Assembly: GCA_963677395.2 (NCBI GenBank)
Contig: OY781965.2
Coordinates: forward strand, 3,348,001 to 3,412,000
DNA from: G963667975 sp963677395
GTDB lineage: Bacteria > Bacteroidota > Bacteroidia > Bacteroidales > G963667975
DNA: 64,000 nt
Direction of reading: 5' to 3'
The number at the start of each line of letters is the position of its first letter. Position 1 is the stretch's first letter. The translations under genes and the position numbers were made by a program. The notes under the pieces are model-generated. The model searched no databases and had not been told where the DNA came from. It worked only from the letters and a program-made list of their open reading frames with translations. Shown in pieces: positions 26,507 through 33,981 of the stretch.

Positions 26507-29392
26507 ATGCAAATCTCCCAGATAAAACAACGGTTAACGATAGCGGAAGTAATCAGGCATTACGGTTTAAAGCCCGACAAGCAGAACCGGCTGCATTGCC
26601 CGTTTCACCCGGACAAAACCCCGAGCCTGCAGGTTTACTACAAAACCCAAACCGCCTATTGCTTTAGCAGTAATTGCAAAACCCACGGAAAAAGCATGGA
26701 CGTGATTGACTTTATCCTGTACAAAGAAAACTGGGACACCCTGGGAGCCGAAGGCAAACACAAAGCCATTGAAAAAGCGCTGTTAATGGCCGGCGGAGAA
26801 TTACCGGCAGCCGGCCACTTACCGGCATCCACAGAAAAGGCCACGTTCCTGGAAAACATCTTCCAGTACTTCCGCAACGCCGTGCACAACAGTAAACCGG
26901 CACAGCAGTACCTGCAAAGCCGTTGCCTGGACTTTAAACTCCTGGAAGTAGGCTACAATACCGGCCAGTTCCACCACGGGGCACGCAAGGACGAAACATT
27001 AATAAATCAATGCCTGCAGCATGGTTTGTTACTCGACAATAACCTCCGGGCAAAAACAGGCGAGCCTGCTTACAGCGTGTTTGGCAAATGGTGTATCTGC
27101 TTTGCCCTGCGTGGTAAAGAAAACCAGGTTACCGGTTTGTACTTCCGCAGTACACTTTCTCCCCTCTCTCCCGGGAGAGGGGCCGGGGGTGAGGCTCGCC
27201 ACTTTTACTTAAAAGACCGCCGGGGGCTATACCCTGCCTACCCGGAACCGGGTACCCGAAAACTCATCCTTACCGAAAGCATTATCGATGCCGCCACTTT
27301 ACTACAATCAAATATCTTTTCACTTTTCACAGTTCACGTTTCACTACTAGCCCTTTACGGAACCAACGGTTTAAGTCCGGAGCATCTGGCAGCCATAAAG
27401 CAGCTCAGGGAACTGGAAGAAATCATCTTTTTTTTGAACGGCGACCAGGCCGGGATAAAGTCCGTGGAAAAATACGCCCCGATGTTAAAAGCTGAGCTTT
27501 CCCCCTTTGGGGGAAACGGGAAAGGGGGCGTTAAGATTACCAACGTGGAAGTGCCCGAAAACGAGGACGTGAACAGTTTACTGCAGGCTCACGAAGCAGA
27601 AATTTTAATCCATCTGCTCAATGAGCGGAAAGAGATAAAAGAGCAGGATTTTTTATTTTCAGATGAAACCGAAGGTTCGGCAAACACTATTGAAAACGAA
27701 CACGTTGTAAGAGAAAATACTTCAACTGAAACTAAAAAAGTTGAGTCATCCGCCACGCCCGCCGAACCTGCGCCCGGTGCATCCCCGTTTTGTTCAAAGC
27801 TGGTTACCGAGAATCCCGAGCTGCTGTTTTACCACAGTTCAGAGTTGAGAATCACCGTGTTGGGCGGCATACGGATCAGCGGGCTGGACCGGCTGAAGGT
27901 AACGCTCAGGATAGAGCGGCGATCTGCTACGGGCCACCAGCAGTATGCCGGCCAAAGCATCATCCGTCACAGCCTTGACCTGTACCATGCCCGCCAGGCA
28001 GAGCAGCTCACCGAAATGATCAGCAGCCGGTTCGAGATCAGCAGCACCGCGGCCGCCGGGATCATTGCAAATCTGACCACGGAGCTGGAAGACTACCGGC
28101 AGCGCCGGCTGGAATCCCTCAAGCCCCAAACCAGGGAAGCGTACCAGATGACAGAACAGGAAAGGCGACAGGCGACAGACTACCTGAAATCCCCTGATCT
28201 GATGAAAAACACCCTGGCCGACATAGCCTCTGGCGGGATCATCGGCGAGCAGAACAATGCCATCACCGGCTATATCGTCAATCTATCGCGCAAGCGCGAG
28301 AAGCCGCTGCACGTGATGTACCTGGGAGCCAGCGGCTCAGGCAAAACACACCTTCAGGAACAGCTCGCCCTGCTGGTACCCCGTGAAGATCGCATCGAAG
28401 CCACGGGACTGAGCGACCAGTCTCTTTATTACGAAGGGCTTAAGCTCAAAGGCAAGATCCTGTTTATCGAAGATCTGGATGGGGCAGAGAACGTGATGTA
28501 CATCATCCGCGAGTTGCAAAGCAAGGGAAGGATCACCAAGCGGGTAGCCTGGCGCGACAACAAAGGCAACACCAAAACCGTGGAAATAGAGGCACAGGGG
28601 CCGGTAGTGATCAGCAGTTGCACCACCCGCGAAAAACTCTACGAGGACAACGCCAACCGCTGTATCCTGCTGCATGTAGATCAAAGCCGGGATCAGGATC
28701 AGAAAATCATGGACTACATGAAATCCAGGAGTGCAGGCAGTATCCAGGAATCCAGGCAGGAAGAAATCCACCAGAAGATGCAGAACGTGCAACGCGTATT
28801 ACAGCCGGTGAAGGTTTACAACCCTTATGCCCACCTGATAGAGCTGCCCCCGGAAGTGTTTAAACCCAGGCGAAGCCTGCCGCTGCTGTTGGGTTTTATC
28901 GAAACCCTTACCTTTTATCACCAGTACCAGCGAGAGGTTAATATCACCGAAACAGGCGAAAGATATATCCGGAGCACCTTTGAAGATATCGAGCAGAGCT
29001 TTGCAATCATGAAAGAAGTGCTCTTTAGCAAGAGCGACGAACTGAGCAGGAGTGCCCGGGAATTTCTGGAACAACTTAAACAAAGGGTAAAGCCCGGAGA
29101 GAGCTTTTATACCAAAACCATCCGCAAAGAACTCAGGATTAGCGCCTCCGGCTTACAACGTTATATGTCGGAGCTTCAAAGCTACGGCTATGTAAAAGCA
29201 AAAAGCGGCAACCGTTACCGTGGCTTTGAATACCAGGTTAACGACTACGACGAATACCAGAAGCTACGACAAGGCATTGAAAAGCAATTAGAAGCCATCT
29301 TGTTGAAAATAAAAGAGATAAGTAACCCGGTAGCCCACAGTAGCCCACAACCCCAAACGGGTTACTTAAACATCGAAGAACCAGTAATTTAA
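26507..29392 (+). CDS. CHC2 zinc-finger / Toprim primase with P-loop ATPase domain
   Basis: A 961-residue replication protein. Residues about 10-65 form a CHC2-type zinc finger (LHCPFHPDKTPSL...CFSSNC). A Toprim-like region follows at about 245-320 (KLILTESIIDAATLL, IIFFLNGDQAG). From about 540 it carries a P-loop ATPase with Walker A GASGSGKTHL (near 610) and Walker B ILFIEDLD (near 650), probably a helicase or loader, and a winged-helix-like end. Two short palindromic sequences sit in frame inside it (27165-27194 and 27499-27530). It leads a putative operon with the two recombinases, as expected for a mobile element that copies itself. Confidence 0.85.
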   Translation: MQISQIKQRLTIAEVIRHYGLKPDKQNRLHCPFHPDKTPSLQVYYKTQTAYCFSSNCKTHGKSMDVIDFILYKENWDTLGAEGKHKAIEKALLMAGGELPAAGHLPASTEKATFLENIFQYFRNAVHNSKPAQQYLQSRCLDFKLLEVGYNTGQFHHGARKDETLINQCLQHGLLLDNNLRAKTGEPAYSVFGKWCICFALRGKENQVTGLYFRSTLSPLSPGRGAGGEARHFYLKDRRGLYPAYPEPGTRKLILTESIIDAATLLQSNIFSLFTVHVSLLALYGTNGLSPEHLAAIKQLRELEEIIFFLNGDQAGIKSVEKYAPMLKAELSPFGGNGKGGVKITNVEVPENEDVNSLLQAHEAEILIHLLNERKEIKEQDFLFSDETEGSANTIENEHVVRENTSTETKKVESSATPAEPAPGASPFCSKLVTENPELLFYHSSELRITVLGGIRISGLDRLKVTLRIERRSATGHQQYAGQSIIRHSLDLYHARQAEQLTEMISSRFEISSTAAAGIIANLTTELEDYRQRRLESLKPQTREAYQMTEQERRQATDYLKSPDLMKNTLADIASGGIIGEQNNAITGYIVNLSRKREKPLHVMYLGASGSGKTHLQEQLALLVPREDRIEATGLSDQSLYYEGLKLKGKILFIEDLDGAENVMYIIRELQSKGRITKRVAWRDNKGNTKTVEIEAQGPVVISSCTTREKLYEDNANRCILLHVDQSRDQDQKIMDYMKSRSAGSIQESRQEEIHQKMQNVQRVLQPVKVYNPYAHLIELPPEVFKPRRSLPLLLGFIETLTFYHQYQREVNITETGERYIRSTFEDIEQSFAIMKEVLFSKSDELSRSAREFLEQLKQRVKPGESFYTKTIRKELRISASGLQRYMSELQSYGYVKAKSGNRYRGFEYQVNDYDEYQKLRQGIEKQLEAILLKIKEISNPVAHSSPQPQTGYLNIEEPVI
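27165..27194. repeat. In-frame palindromic insert in the primase gene
   Basis: CCTCTCTCCCGGGAGAGGGG followed by CCGGGGGTGAGG, encoding LSPLSPGRGAGGEA between YFRST and RHFYLKD. The same word type occurs in RHS cassettes at 36072-36125 and 41104-41139. It does not break the frame. Confidence 0.7.
27499..27530. repeat. Second in-frame palindromic insert in the primase gene
   Basis: TTTCCCCCTTTGGGGGAAAC is a strong hairpin, followed by GGGAAAGGGGGCG. It encodes SPFGGNGKGG between MLKAEL and VKITNVE, and again keeps the frame. Confidence 0.6.
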
Positions 29393-29489
29393 ACAGAGTA
29401 ACCCGGTAGCCCGTCAAAAAGAGATATACCCATAAAAAAAATTGAACGTTGAACGTGAAAAAAAAACGGCAGCCAAACAGCGAATAACC

Positions 29490-30359
29490 ATGGAACGCTT
29501 CATCACCACTTACGGAGAATGGCTCAGAGCCTTGAATTACGAAGAAAAGAACGCGTTGGTTGGAGTACAAAAAATCAGAGTTTTTCTTCACTGGCTCAGA
29601 ACAAACAAAATAGACAGCATACAACACATCACCAACCAAGATATACAACGTTTCTTCGGGCAGCTCAGCGGCAAGATGAATATCCATACAAGCACAGCAC
29701 TAAGTATCAATAGTTTAAAAACATACAGCCGTGAATTAAGACGTTTTAGTCGTTACCTTTTAGAAAGCGGGCAAGGACATTTTGAGGTAAGCATACAACT
29801 GAAAAGCCCGCCAATCCTAAAAACGGCAGAAGAGATCTTTACTTCAGAAGAAATAAAAAAGCTGTATCAAAGCTGCAAAGACGATCCCCTGGGCATGCGT
29901 GACAGGGCAATGCTGTCGGTATATTACGGCTGCGGGCTCCGCAGAACCGAAGGCGTAAACCTGGAACTAAAAGACGTGCAGTTTAGCCGTGGAATTTTAC
30001 ACGTCAGAAAAGGCAAAAACTACAAAGAACGCTATGTACCCATGACTGCAAGAGTGGCGGCAGACCTTATGGAGTACAAGCTGTTAAGCCGTCCGGCACT
30101 GGTAATGAACAAGCCATGCAACAGCTTTTTTGTAAACTACCGCGGTCAAAGCCTGGGAGTACAATCCATGAGCAACCGGTTCCAGGGCCTGAAGGCAGAG
30201 GCAGGCATCGAAAAGCAAGGCAGTCTTCACAGCCTGCGCCACAGCATAGCCACCCATCTGCTCGAAAAAGGAATGAGCCTGGAGCAAATAGCCCGGTTTT
30301 TAGGTCACAGTTCTTTAGAAAGTACACAGATTTACACACACATAATCAATAACGTATGA
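29490..30359 (+). CDS. Tyrosine recombinase (XerC/D-like integrase)
   Basis: A 289-residue site-specific recombinase with an N-terminal SAM-like DNA-binding domain and a C-terminal catalytic domain. All catalytic positions are visible: arginine in YYGCGLRRTEGVNL, lysine in VRKGKNYKERYVPM, the HxxR box in LHSLRHSIATHLLEKG, GHSS, and the nucleophile in STQIYTHI. The frame is open back to a TTG at 29442; I chose the ATG at 29490. Its stop overlaps the start of the second recombinase (ATGA), so the two are probably translated together. Confidence 0.9.
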   Translation: MERFITTYGEWLRALNYEEKNALVGVQKIRVFLHWLRTNKIDSIQHITNQDIQRFFGQLSGKMNIHTSTALSINSLKTYSRELRRFSRYLLESGQGHFEVSIQLKSPPILKTAEEIFTSEEIKKLYQSCKDDPLGMRDRAMLSVYYGCGLRRTEGVNLELKDVQFSRGILHVRKGKNYKERYVPMTARVAADLMEYKLLSRPALVMNKPCNSFFVNYRGQSLGVQSMSNRFQGLKAEAGIEKQGSLHSLRHSIATHLLEKGMSLEQIARFLGHSSLESTQIYTHIINNV

Positions 30360-31315
30360 GTCGAAAAAGTCAATATATTTTTAAAGAAGAAACCGCCAAC
30401 GAAGTAGAAAGATTTAAAACAGCACTCAGAACCGAAGACCTAAACGAAAACACCGTTCGTCAGAACAGCAATTATGCCGGAATCTTTTTAGAATGGTCAG
30501 CCTTGGAAAACCTTCAAAGCACGGAGGTACGATACAATGAAATCATCGCCTTTATCCATTATCTTCAGCAGCAGGACTACAACAGCCGTTTTATCAACAG
30601 GATATTGCTGGCAGTGAGGCATTATTATACTTTTTTAAACTCAGGTAACAATCCGGCATCAGGAATCTGTTTAAGGGGAAACAAGCATCAGTTGCCGGAA
30701 AAAATCATTGATTACAAAGAACTTGAAACCCTGTACGAAACCTTTGAAACAAAGGATAAGCGGGGCAAAAGAAACCGTGTAATGCTGGGACTGATGATTT
30801 ACCAGGGGTTGAGCTGCGAAGAACTGGGAAGATCAGAACCCGGGCATATAGAACTGCGTCAGGCAAAAATCCATGTTCCCGGCGGCCGGCACTCCAGCCC
30901 CAGAACACTGGAAATGCAGGCTGTGCAACTGCTTGACATGCAGGAATATTTACGGGTAACCAGACCACGGATGCTGGCAGAAATTACAAACGAAAGAAGC
31001 GGGAGAAAGCCCGGGAGCATCTGCAGAGAAGAACTGAAAAACCGACTGTTTTTTAGTGAAAACGGAAGTAAAGAGATCAAAAGCAGCCTTTACCACCTGT
31101 TCCGGAAACTAAAGAAGACCCACCCGGAAATCACATCCACGAAAGTCATCCGCCAAAGCGTGATCGTCCACTGGCTCAAGGGGAAAGGTATCCGGCAGGT
31201 TCAGTATATGGCAGGACACCGGTATGTAAGTTCCACCCAGCGATACCGCGATTACAACACGGGTGAATTATCCGATGCCCTGCAGCAGTTCCATCCCCTT
31301 GACAGGCAGGAGTAA
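30356..31315 (+). CDS. Second tyrosine recombinase, degenerate active site
   Basis: A 319-residue member of the same superfamily, coupled to the upstream recombinase by a 4-bp overlap. The C-terminal MAGHRYVSSTQRYRDYN keeps the histidine and the tyrosine nucleophile. The first catalytic arginine position reads YQGLSCEELGR (S where R is expected), and the HxxR box reads KVIRQS (K where H is expected). It may be an accessory subunit working with the intact upstream recombinase (inference) rather than an independent enzyme. Confidence 0.82.
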   Translation: MSRKSQYIFKEETANEVERFKTALRTEDLNENTVRQNSNYAGIFLEWSALENLQSTEVRYNEIIAFIHYLQQQDYNSRFINRILLAVRHYYTFLNSGNNPASGICLRGNKHQLPEKIIDYKELETLYETFETKDKRGKRNRVMLGLMIYQGLSCEELGRSEPGHIELRQAKIHVPGGRHSSPRTLEMQAVQLLDMQEYLRVTRPRMLAEITNERSGRKPGSICREELKNRLFFSENGSKEIKSSLYHLFRKLKKTHPEITSTKVIRQSVIVHWLKGKGIRQVQYMAGHRYVSSTQRYRDYNTGELSDALQQFHPLDRQE

Positions 31316-31390
31316 ATGAAGCTTTACCGGCAAAGTACACGGGAAAAGCGGTGTTCGGTCTCATCCCTGGGCAAAAAACACGCCAGTGCC

Positions 31391-31450
31391 TTTGCAGCAC
31401 TTGTTTTTCGAATCGTTTTTTTTCAATGGTTAAAAAACAAGAGCTGCAAA
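31391..31450. repeat. Long inverted repeat downstream of the recombinases
   Basis: Arm 31391-31408 (TTTGCAGCACTTGTTTTT) and arm 31433-31450 (AAAAACAAGAGCTGCAAA) pair with one mismatch across a 24-bp loop. The half-site TTTGCAGC/GCTGCAAA recurs at 31703, 31730 and 31815. The surrounding 31316-32093 is GC-rich for this genome and I see no gene in it; it may hold a terminator, an att core or an origin. Confidence 0.6.
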
Positions 31451-32081
31451 GCCCCGGGGGGCTCCGCTTCGCTCCGGCCTGTCATGTTTTTTGCTGCCAG
31501 GTTCTTCGGCCTCACGGGCAGGCTATCTCTGTCTTTTTAGCCCCTGCCTGCGTAAACTTGCCAGGCGCTAAAAAGCCAGCGCCTGCCGGAGTTTGCTCGC
31601 CCGCGGGTCGCTTCGGGCTTCGGTTTTGTCATGCTTTTTGAGCCGGTGCTAAAGGCCTTGCCCCGAATCAAAAAAGCACGCCAAAACCTCGTGTAAAACA
31701 TAGCTGCAAAACGCCTTGTCAGGCTCTCTTTTGCAGCACCCTCGCTCCACTCGCTTTCGGCTCGCTATCGCTTGCAAAGCCGTGCCGCAAACCGCTTCGC
31801 TCATTGCGTCCGCCTTTGCAGCCACCGGCTCAGGGCTGTTTTTCCCGCCGTAATTTTAGTATCTTGAAGAATTAGAATATTTTAGAACGGTCTGGTTTAC
31901 AACTGGTTCCTTCCGCGCGCGATTGGCTTCATTCCCCGGATCGCTGATTCACAGTGCGCTTGGATGCTCTGTTTTGAAGTAGTCTTTTCCGCTTCGCTCC
32001 AAAGCCAACTCCAAAACAGAACCTTAATACCTGAGCTGCCCTGCCTGTTTTTTTTCTTTCATCTGAAAATAAAAAATTGGT

Positions 32082-32089
32082 TACCTTTG
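32082..32089 (+). promoter_or_regulatory. TAnnTTTG box just before orphan RHS cassette 2
   Basis: TACCTTTG followed by CTTT and the ATG at 32094. It resembles the TACATTTGCTTTA end of the R repeat. Only 4 bases lie between box and ATG, so the transcript would be leaderless or the true start lies further in. Confidence 0.4.
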
Positions 32090-32093
32090 CTTT

Positions 32094-33083
32094 ATGGGAT
32101 GCCTCAGGTTGACATATTATCAGGATTTTGTACCGCTCAGGCTGGCATATAGCATCAAATCTGAACAGCAAAAAAAGTGTGCTAACTTGAGTTACTTTGG
32201 TGCTCGTTACTATATGCCGGAATTGAGTATTTGGAGTGCTGTAGATCCACTAGCAGATGAGACACCCAGCTGGACTCCATACCATTACTGCCATAACAAC
32301 CCTATTGTTTTAGTTGATCCGGATGGACAGTCTGCGGGATCTCCCGATGAATGGAATCTCAACATGGAAACTGGTAACGTTACATGGGTTAGCGATAAAG
32401 GTGGCTCAAGTACTCAACATGTTAATGTAATAGGTTCAAATGGAAGTTCTACTCAAAATGTACTTCCGGGTAATGGATTTAATGTTAGTTCATTTACTCC
32501 TAACGAAAGCGTAACCTTAACTTCAAATGGTTTTAGTAATGATTACCAATATACTGCATCAAGCTTATTACCTGGCAATATATCCTCAACTACCCCGGAA
32601 GTAACTCCAACTGGCAACCAAAGAGCATCCACTCCATCACAACCTAAAGCTACAACAGATGCTGCTGCTCCATGGATGAGTTACGCCATGAAAGAAATAG
32701 GAGTAATCGCAGGTAATTGGCAAGGGCTACCTGCAAATCCCGATGTTGTTAAATATTTAAATTATGCAGGTATTAAAACAAAAAATGATAACACTATGTG
32801 GTGTGGTGCATTTGTTAACTGGTGTTTAGGACAAGCAGATATTAGTGGAGCTGGAGCTGGAGCAAATAATTATTTAAAATGGGGTAAGCATTTAGATACC
32901 CCTATTTATGGAGCAATTGCAGTTTTCAAAAGAGGGCATGTCGGATTTTATATGGGTACTAATAAAGATAAAACCCTAAAAATACTACATGGCAACTGGT
33001 CTCATAGAGTTAAGATTTCAAGTGGAAAGTATGATCCAATATACAATAGTGATATTAAAGAATATAGATACCCTAATAATTAA
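32094..33083 (+). CDS. Orphan RHS tip with peptidoglycan amidase-like toxin domain
   Basis: A 329-residue fragment. It opens MGCLRLTYYQDF, an N-terminal peptide I recall from orphan RHS tips in Bacteroidota, then joins the RHS core at SYFGARYYMPELSIWSAVDP and ends the core at DPDG. A Ser/Thr/Pro-rich linker (to about 190) precedes a papain-like domain: PWMSYAMKEIGV, the catalytic cysteine in WCGAFVNWCL and the histidine in KRGHVGFYMG, matching CHAP/NlpC-like (TIGR02594-type) amidases. The DHLGSS half of the core is missing, so it can only work after recombination with a longer RHS. A lipoprotein immunity gene follows. Confidence 0.85.
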   Translation: MGCLRLTYYQDFVPLRLAYSIKSEQQKKCANLSYFGARYYMPELSIWSAVDPLADETPSWTPYHYCHNNPIVLVDPDGQSAGSPDEWNLNMETGNVTWVSDKGGSSTQHVNVIGSNGSSTQNVLPGNGFNVSSFTPNESVTLTSNGFSNDYQYTASSLLPGNISSTTPEVTPTGNQRASTPSQPKATTDAAAPWMSYAMKEIGVIAGNWQGLPANPDVVKYLNYAGIKTKNDNTMWCGAFVNWCLGQADISGAGAGANNYLKWGKHLDTPIYGAIAVFKRGHVGFYMGTNKDKTLKILHGNWSHRVKISSGKYDPIYNSDIKEYRYPNN

Positions 33084-33087
33084 AATT

Positions 33088-33606
33088 ATGAATAAATTAA
33101 TTGCTTTACTATGTGTTATTGCTATTTCATGTACAGAAAATGGAGTTAACAATAATAAACAAATTAGTGACAAATCTACAGTAGAAACCAGCCAAAACAA
33201 AATCAATCAAGGTGAAATTAAAATTTTTGATTTTGATAAATATTGGATTGAGCTTGGTAGATCTATAAAATGTAACGACACTAATAAACTTAAAATGCTA
33301 ATTCAATGTCCTTTAAAAATTTATGGGAGATATGAAGCTGAACCTCAATTAAATATTAATAGCAATGAAATAATCAAAGCTTTTATGTTTGCAATTAACA
33401 ATGGAGGATATTATGATCCAGATAAAGATGCTTCTATTAGTAATAAAGAATTACTATTAAGTAATTTAAAAGAAATTAAAGAATACAATCAATCGTCAGA
33501 ATCTCAATGCATTAGTGATTTTTTATTTAAAAAAACTAATAAAGGATGGAAGCTTATTATTCTCCATATGAATACTAATGAATATTTAAAAAACAAATCC
33601 AAGTAA
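33088..33606 (+). CDS. Putative lipoprotein immunity protein for the amidase tip
   Basis: A 172-residue predicted lipoprotein: MNKLIALLCVIAISC with lipobox AISC-T. The frame extends back into the toxin gene (to 32989), but the ATG at 33088, 4 bases after the toxin stop, gives a clean signal peptide. A periplasmic inhibitor fits a toxin that attacks peptidoglycan. Family not recognised. Confidence 0.72.
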   Translation: MNKLIALLCVIAISCTENGVNNNKQISDKSTVETSQNKINQGEIKIFDFDKYWIELGRSIKCNDTNKLKMLIQCPLKIYGRYEAEPQLNINSNEIIKAFMFAINNGGYYDPDKDASISNKELLLSNLKEIKEYNQSSESQCISDFLFKKTNKGWKLIILHMNTNEYLKNKSK

Positions 33607-33620
33607 CCTTATCGTATAAA

Positions 33621-33698
33621 CTTAGCATGCAAAGGAGTTTACATAGGAAACGTCCGGCTATCCGGAAATACAGTAAAAACGGCAGTTTATTCCAGCGA
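33621..33698. repeat. RHS cassette repeat R3 (interrupted)
   Basis: Starts CTTAGCATGCAAAGGAG and contains TCCGGCTATCCGGA, an imperfect version of the palindrome, then one hairpin arm (AAAACGGCAGTTTATTCCAG). The second arm and promoter part are replaced by an IS-end-like sequence (33699-33722). A partial CTTATCGTATAAA precedes it at 33608. Confidence 0.8.
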
Positions 33699-33722
33699 TG
33701 ATCTGCCCCCAAAAAGTTGGAC
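33699..33722. mobile_element. Remnant of an IS3-type terminal inverted repeat
   Basis: TGATCTGCCCCCAAAAAGTT plus GGAC resembles the ends of IS3-family elements (recall). Only this end is present; no transposase is nearby. It cuts R3 inside the hairpin loop and abuts R4. Confidence 0.45.
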
Positions 33723-33851
33723 TTAGCGTGTAAAGGAGATTCCATAGGAAACATCCGGATATCCGGAAATACAGTAAAAGCGGCAGTTCATTCTGGTAAT
33801 TGCCGTTTTTTATGAATAAAAATAGCCTTACATTTGCTTTACAAACTATCC
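33722..33851. repeat. RHS cassette repeat R4 (complete, 130 bp, no cassette behind it)
   Basis: Complete repeat: CTTAGCGTGTAAAGGAG, palindrome TCCGGATATCCGGA, terminator hairpin around GCGGCAGTT/AATTGCCGTTTTTT, then TACATTTGCTTTACAAAC as promoter part. It ends exactly where R5 begins, so no cassette lies between R4 and R5. Confidence 0.9.
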
Positions 33852-33981
33852 CTTAGCGTGTAAAGGAGTTTCCATAGAAAACATCCGGATATCCGGAAAT
33901 ACAGTAAAGGCGGCAGTTCATCCAGTGATTGCCGTTTTTTATGAATAAAAATAACCTTACATTTGCTTTAAAAGCTCTCCC
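33852..33981. repeat. RHS cassette repeat R5 (complete, 130 bp)
   Basis: Complete repeat of the same length as R4. TACATTTG (33958-33965) is a TAnnTTTG box, and the next cassette's ATG is the first base after the repeat. So R carries terminator then promoter then start codon. Confidence 0.9.

Noticed and set aside
29442..29489. TTG start of the first recombinase
   Set aside because: The extension is a low-complexity sequence (TTGAACGTTGAACGTGAAAA); the ATG at 29490 starts at the conserved N-terminal domain.
31316..31641. Plus-strand frames after the second recombinase
   Set aside because: No recognisable protein features, and they cover an inverted repeat in a GC-rich non-coding block.
32989..33087. 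Upstream extension of the immunity gene at 33088
   Set aside because: It would lie inside the toxin gene and hide the lipoprotein signal that starts at 33088.
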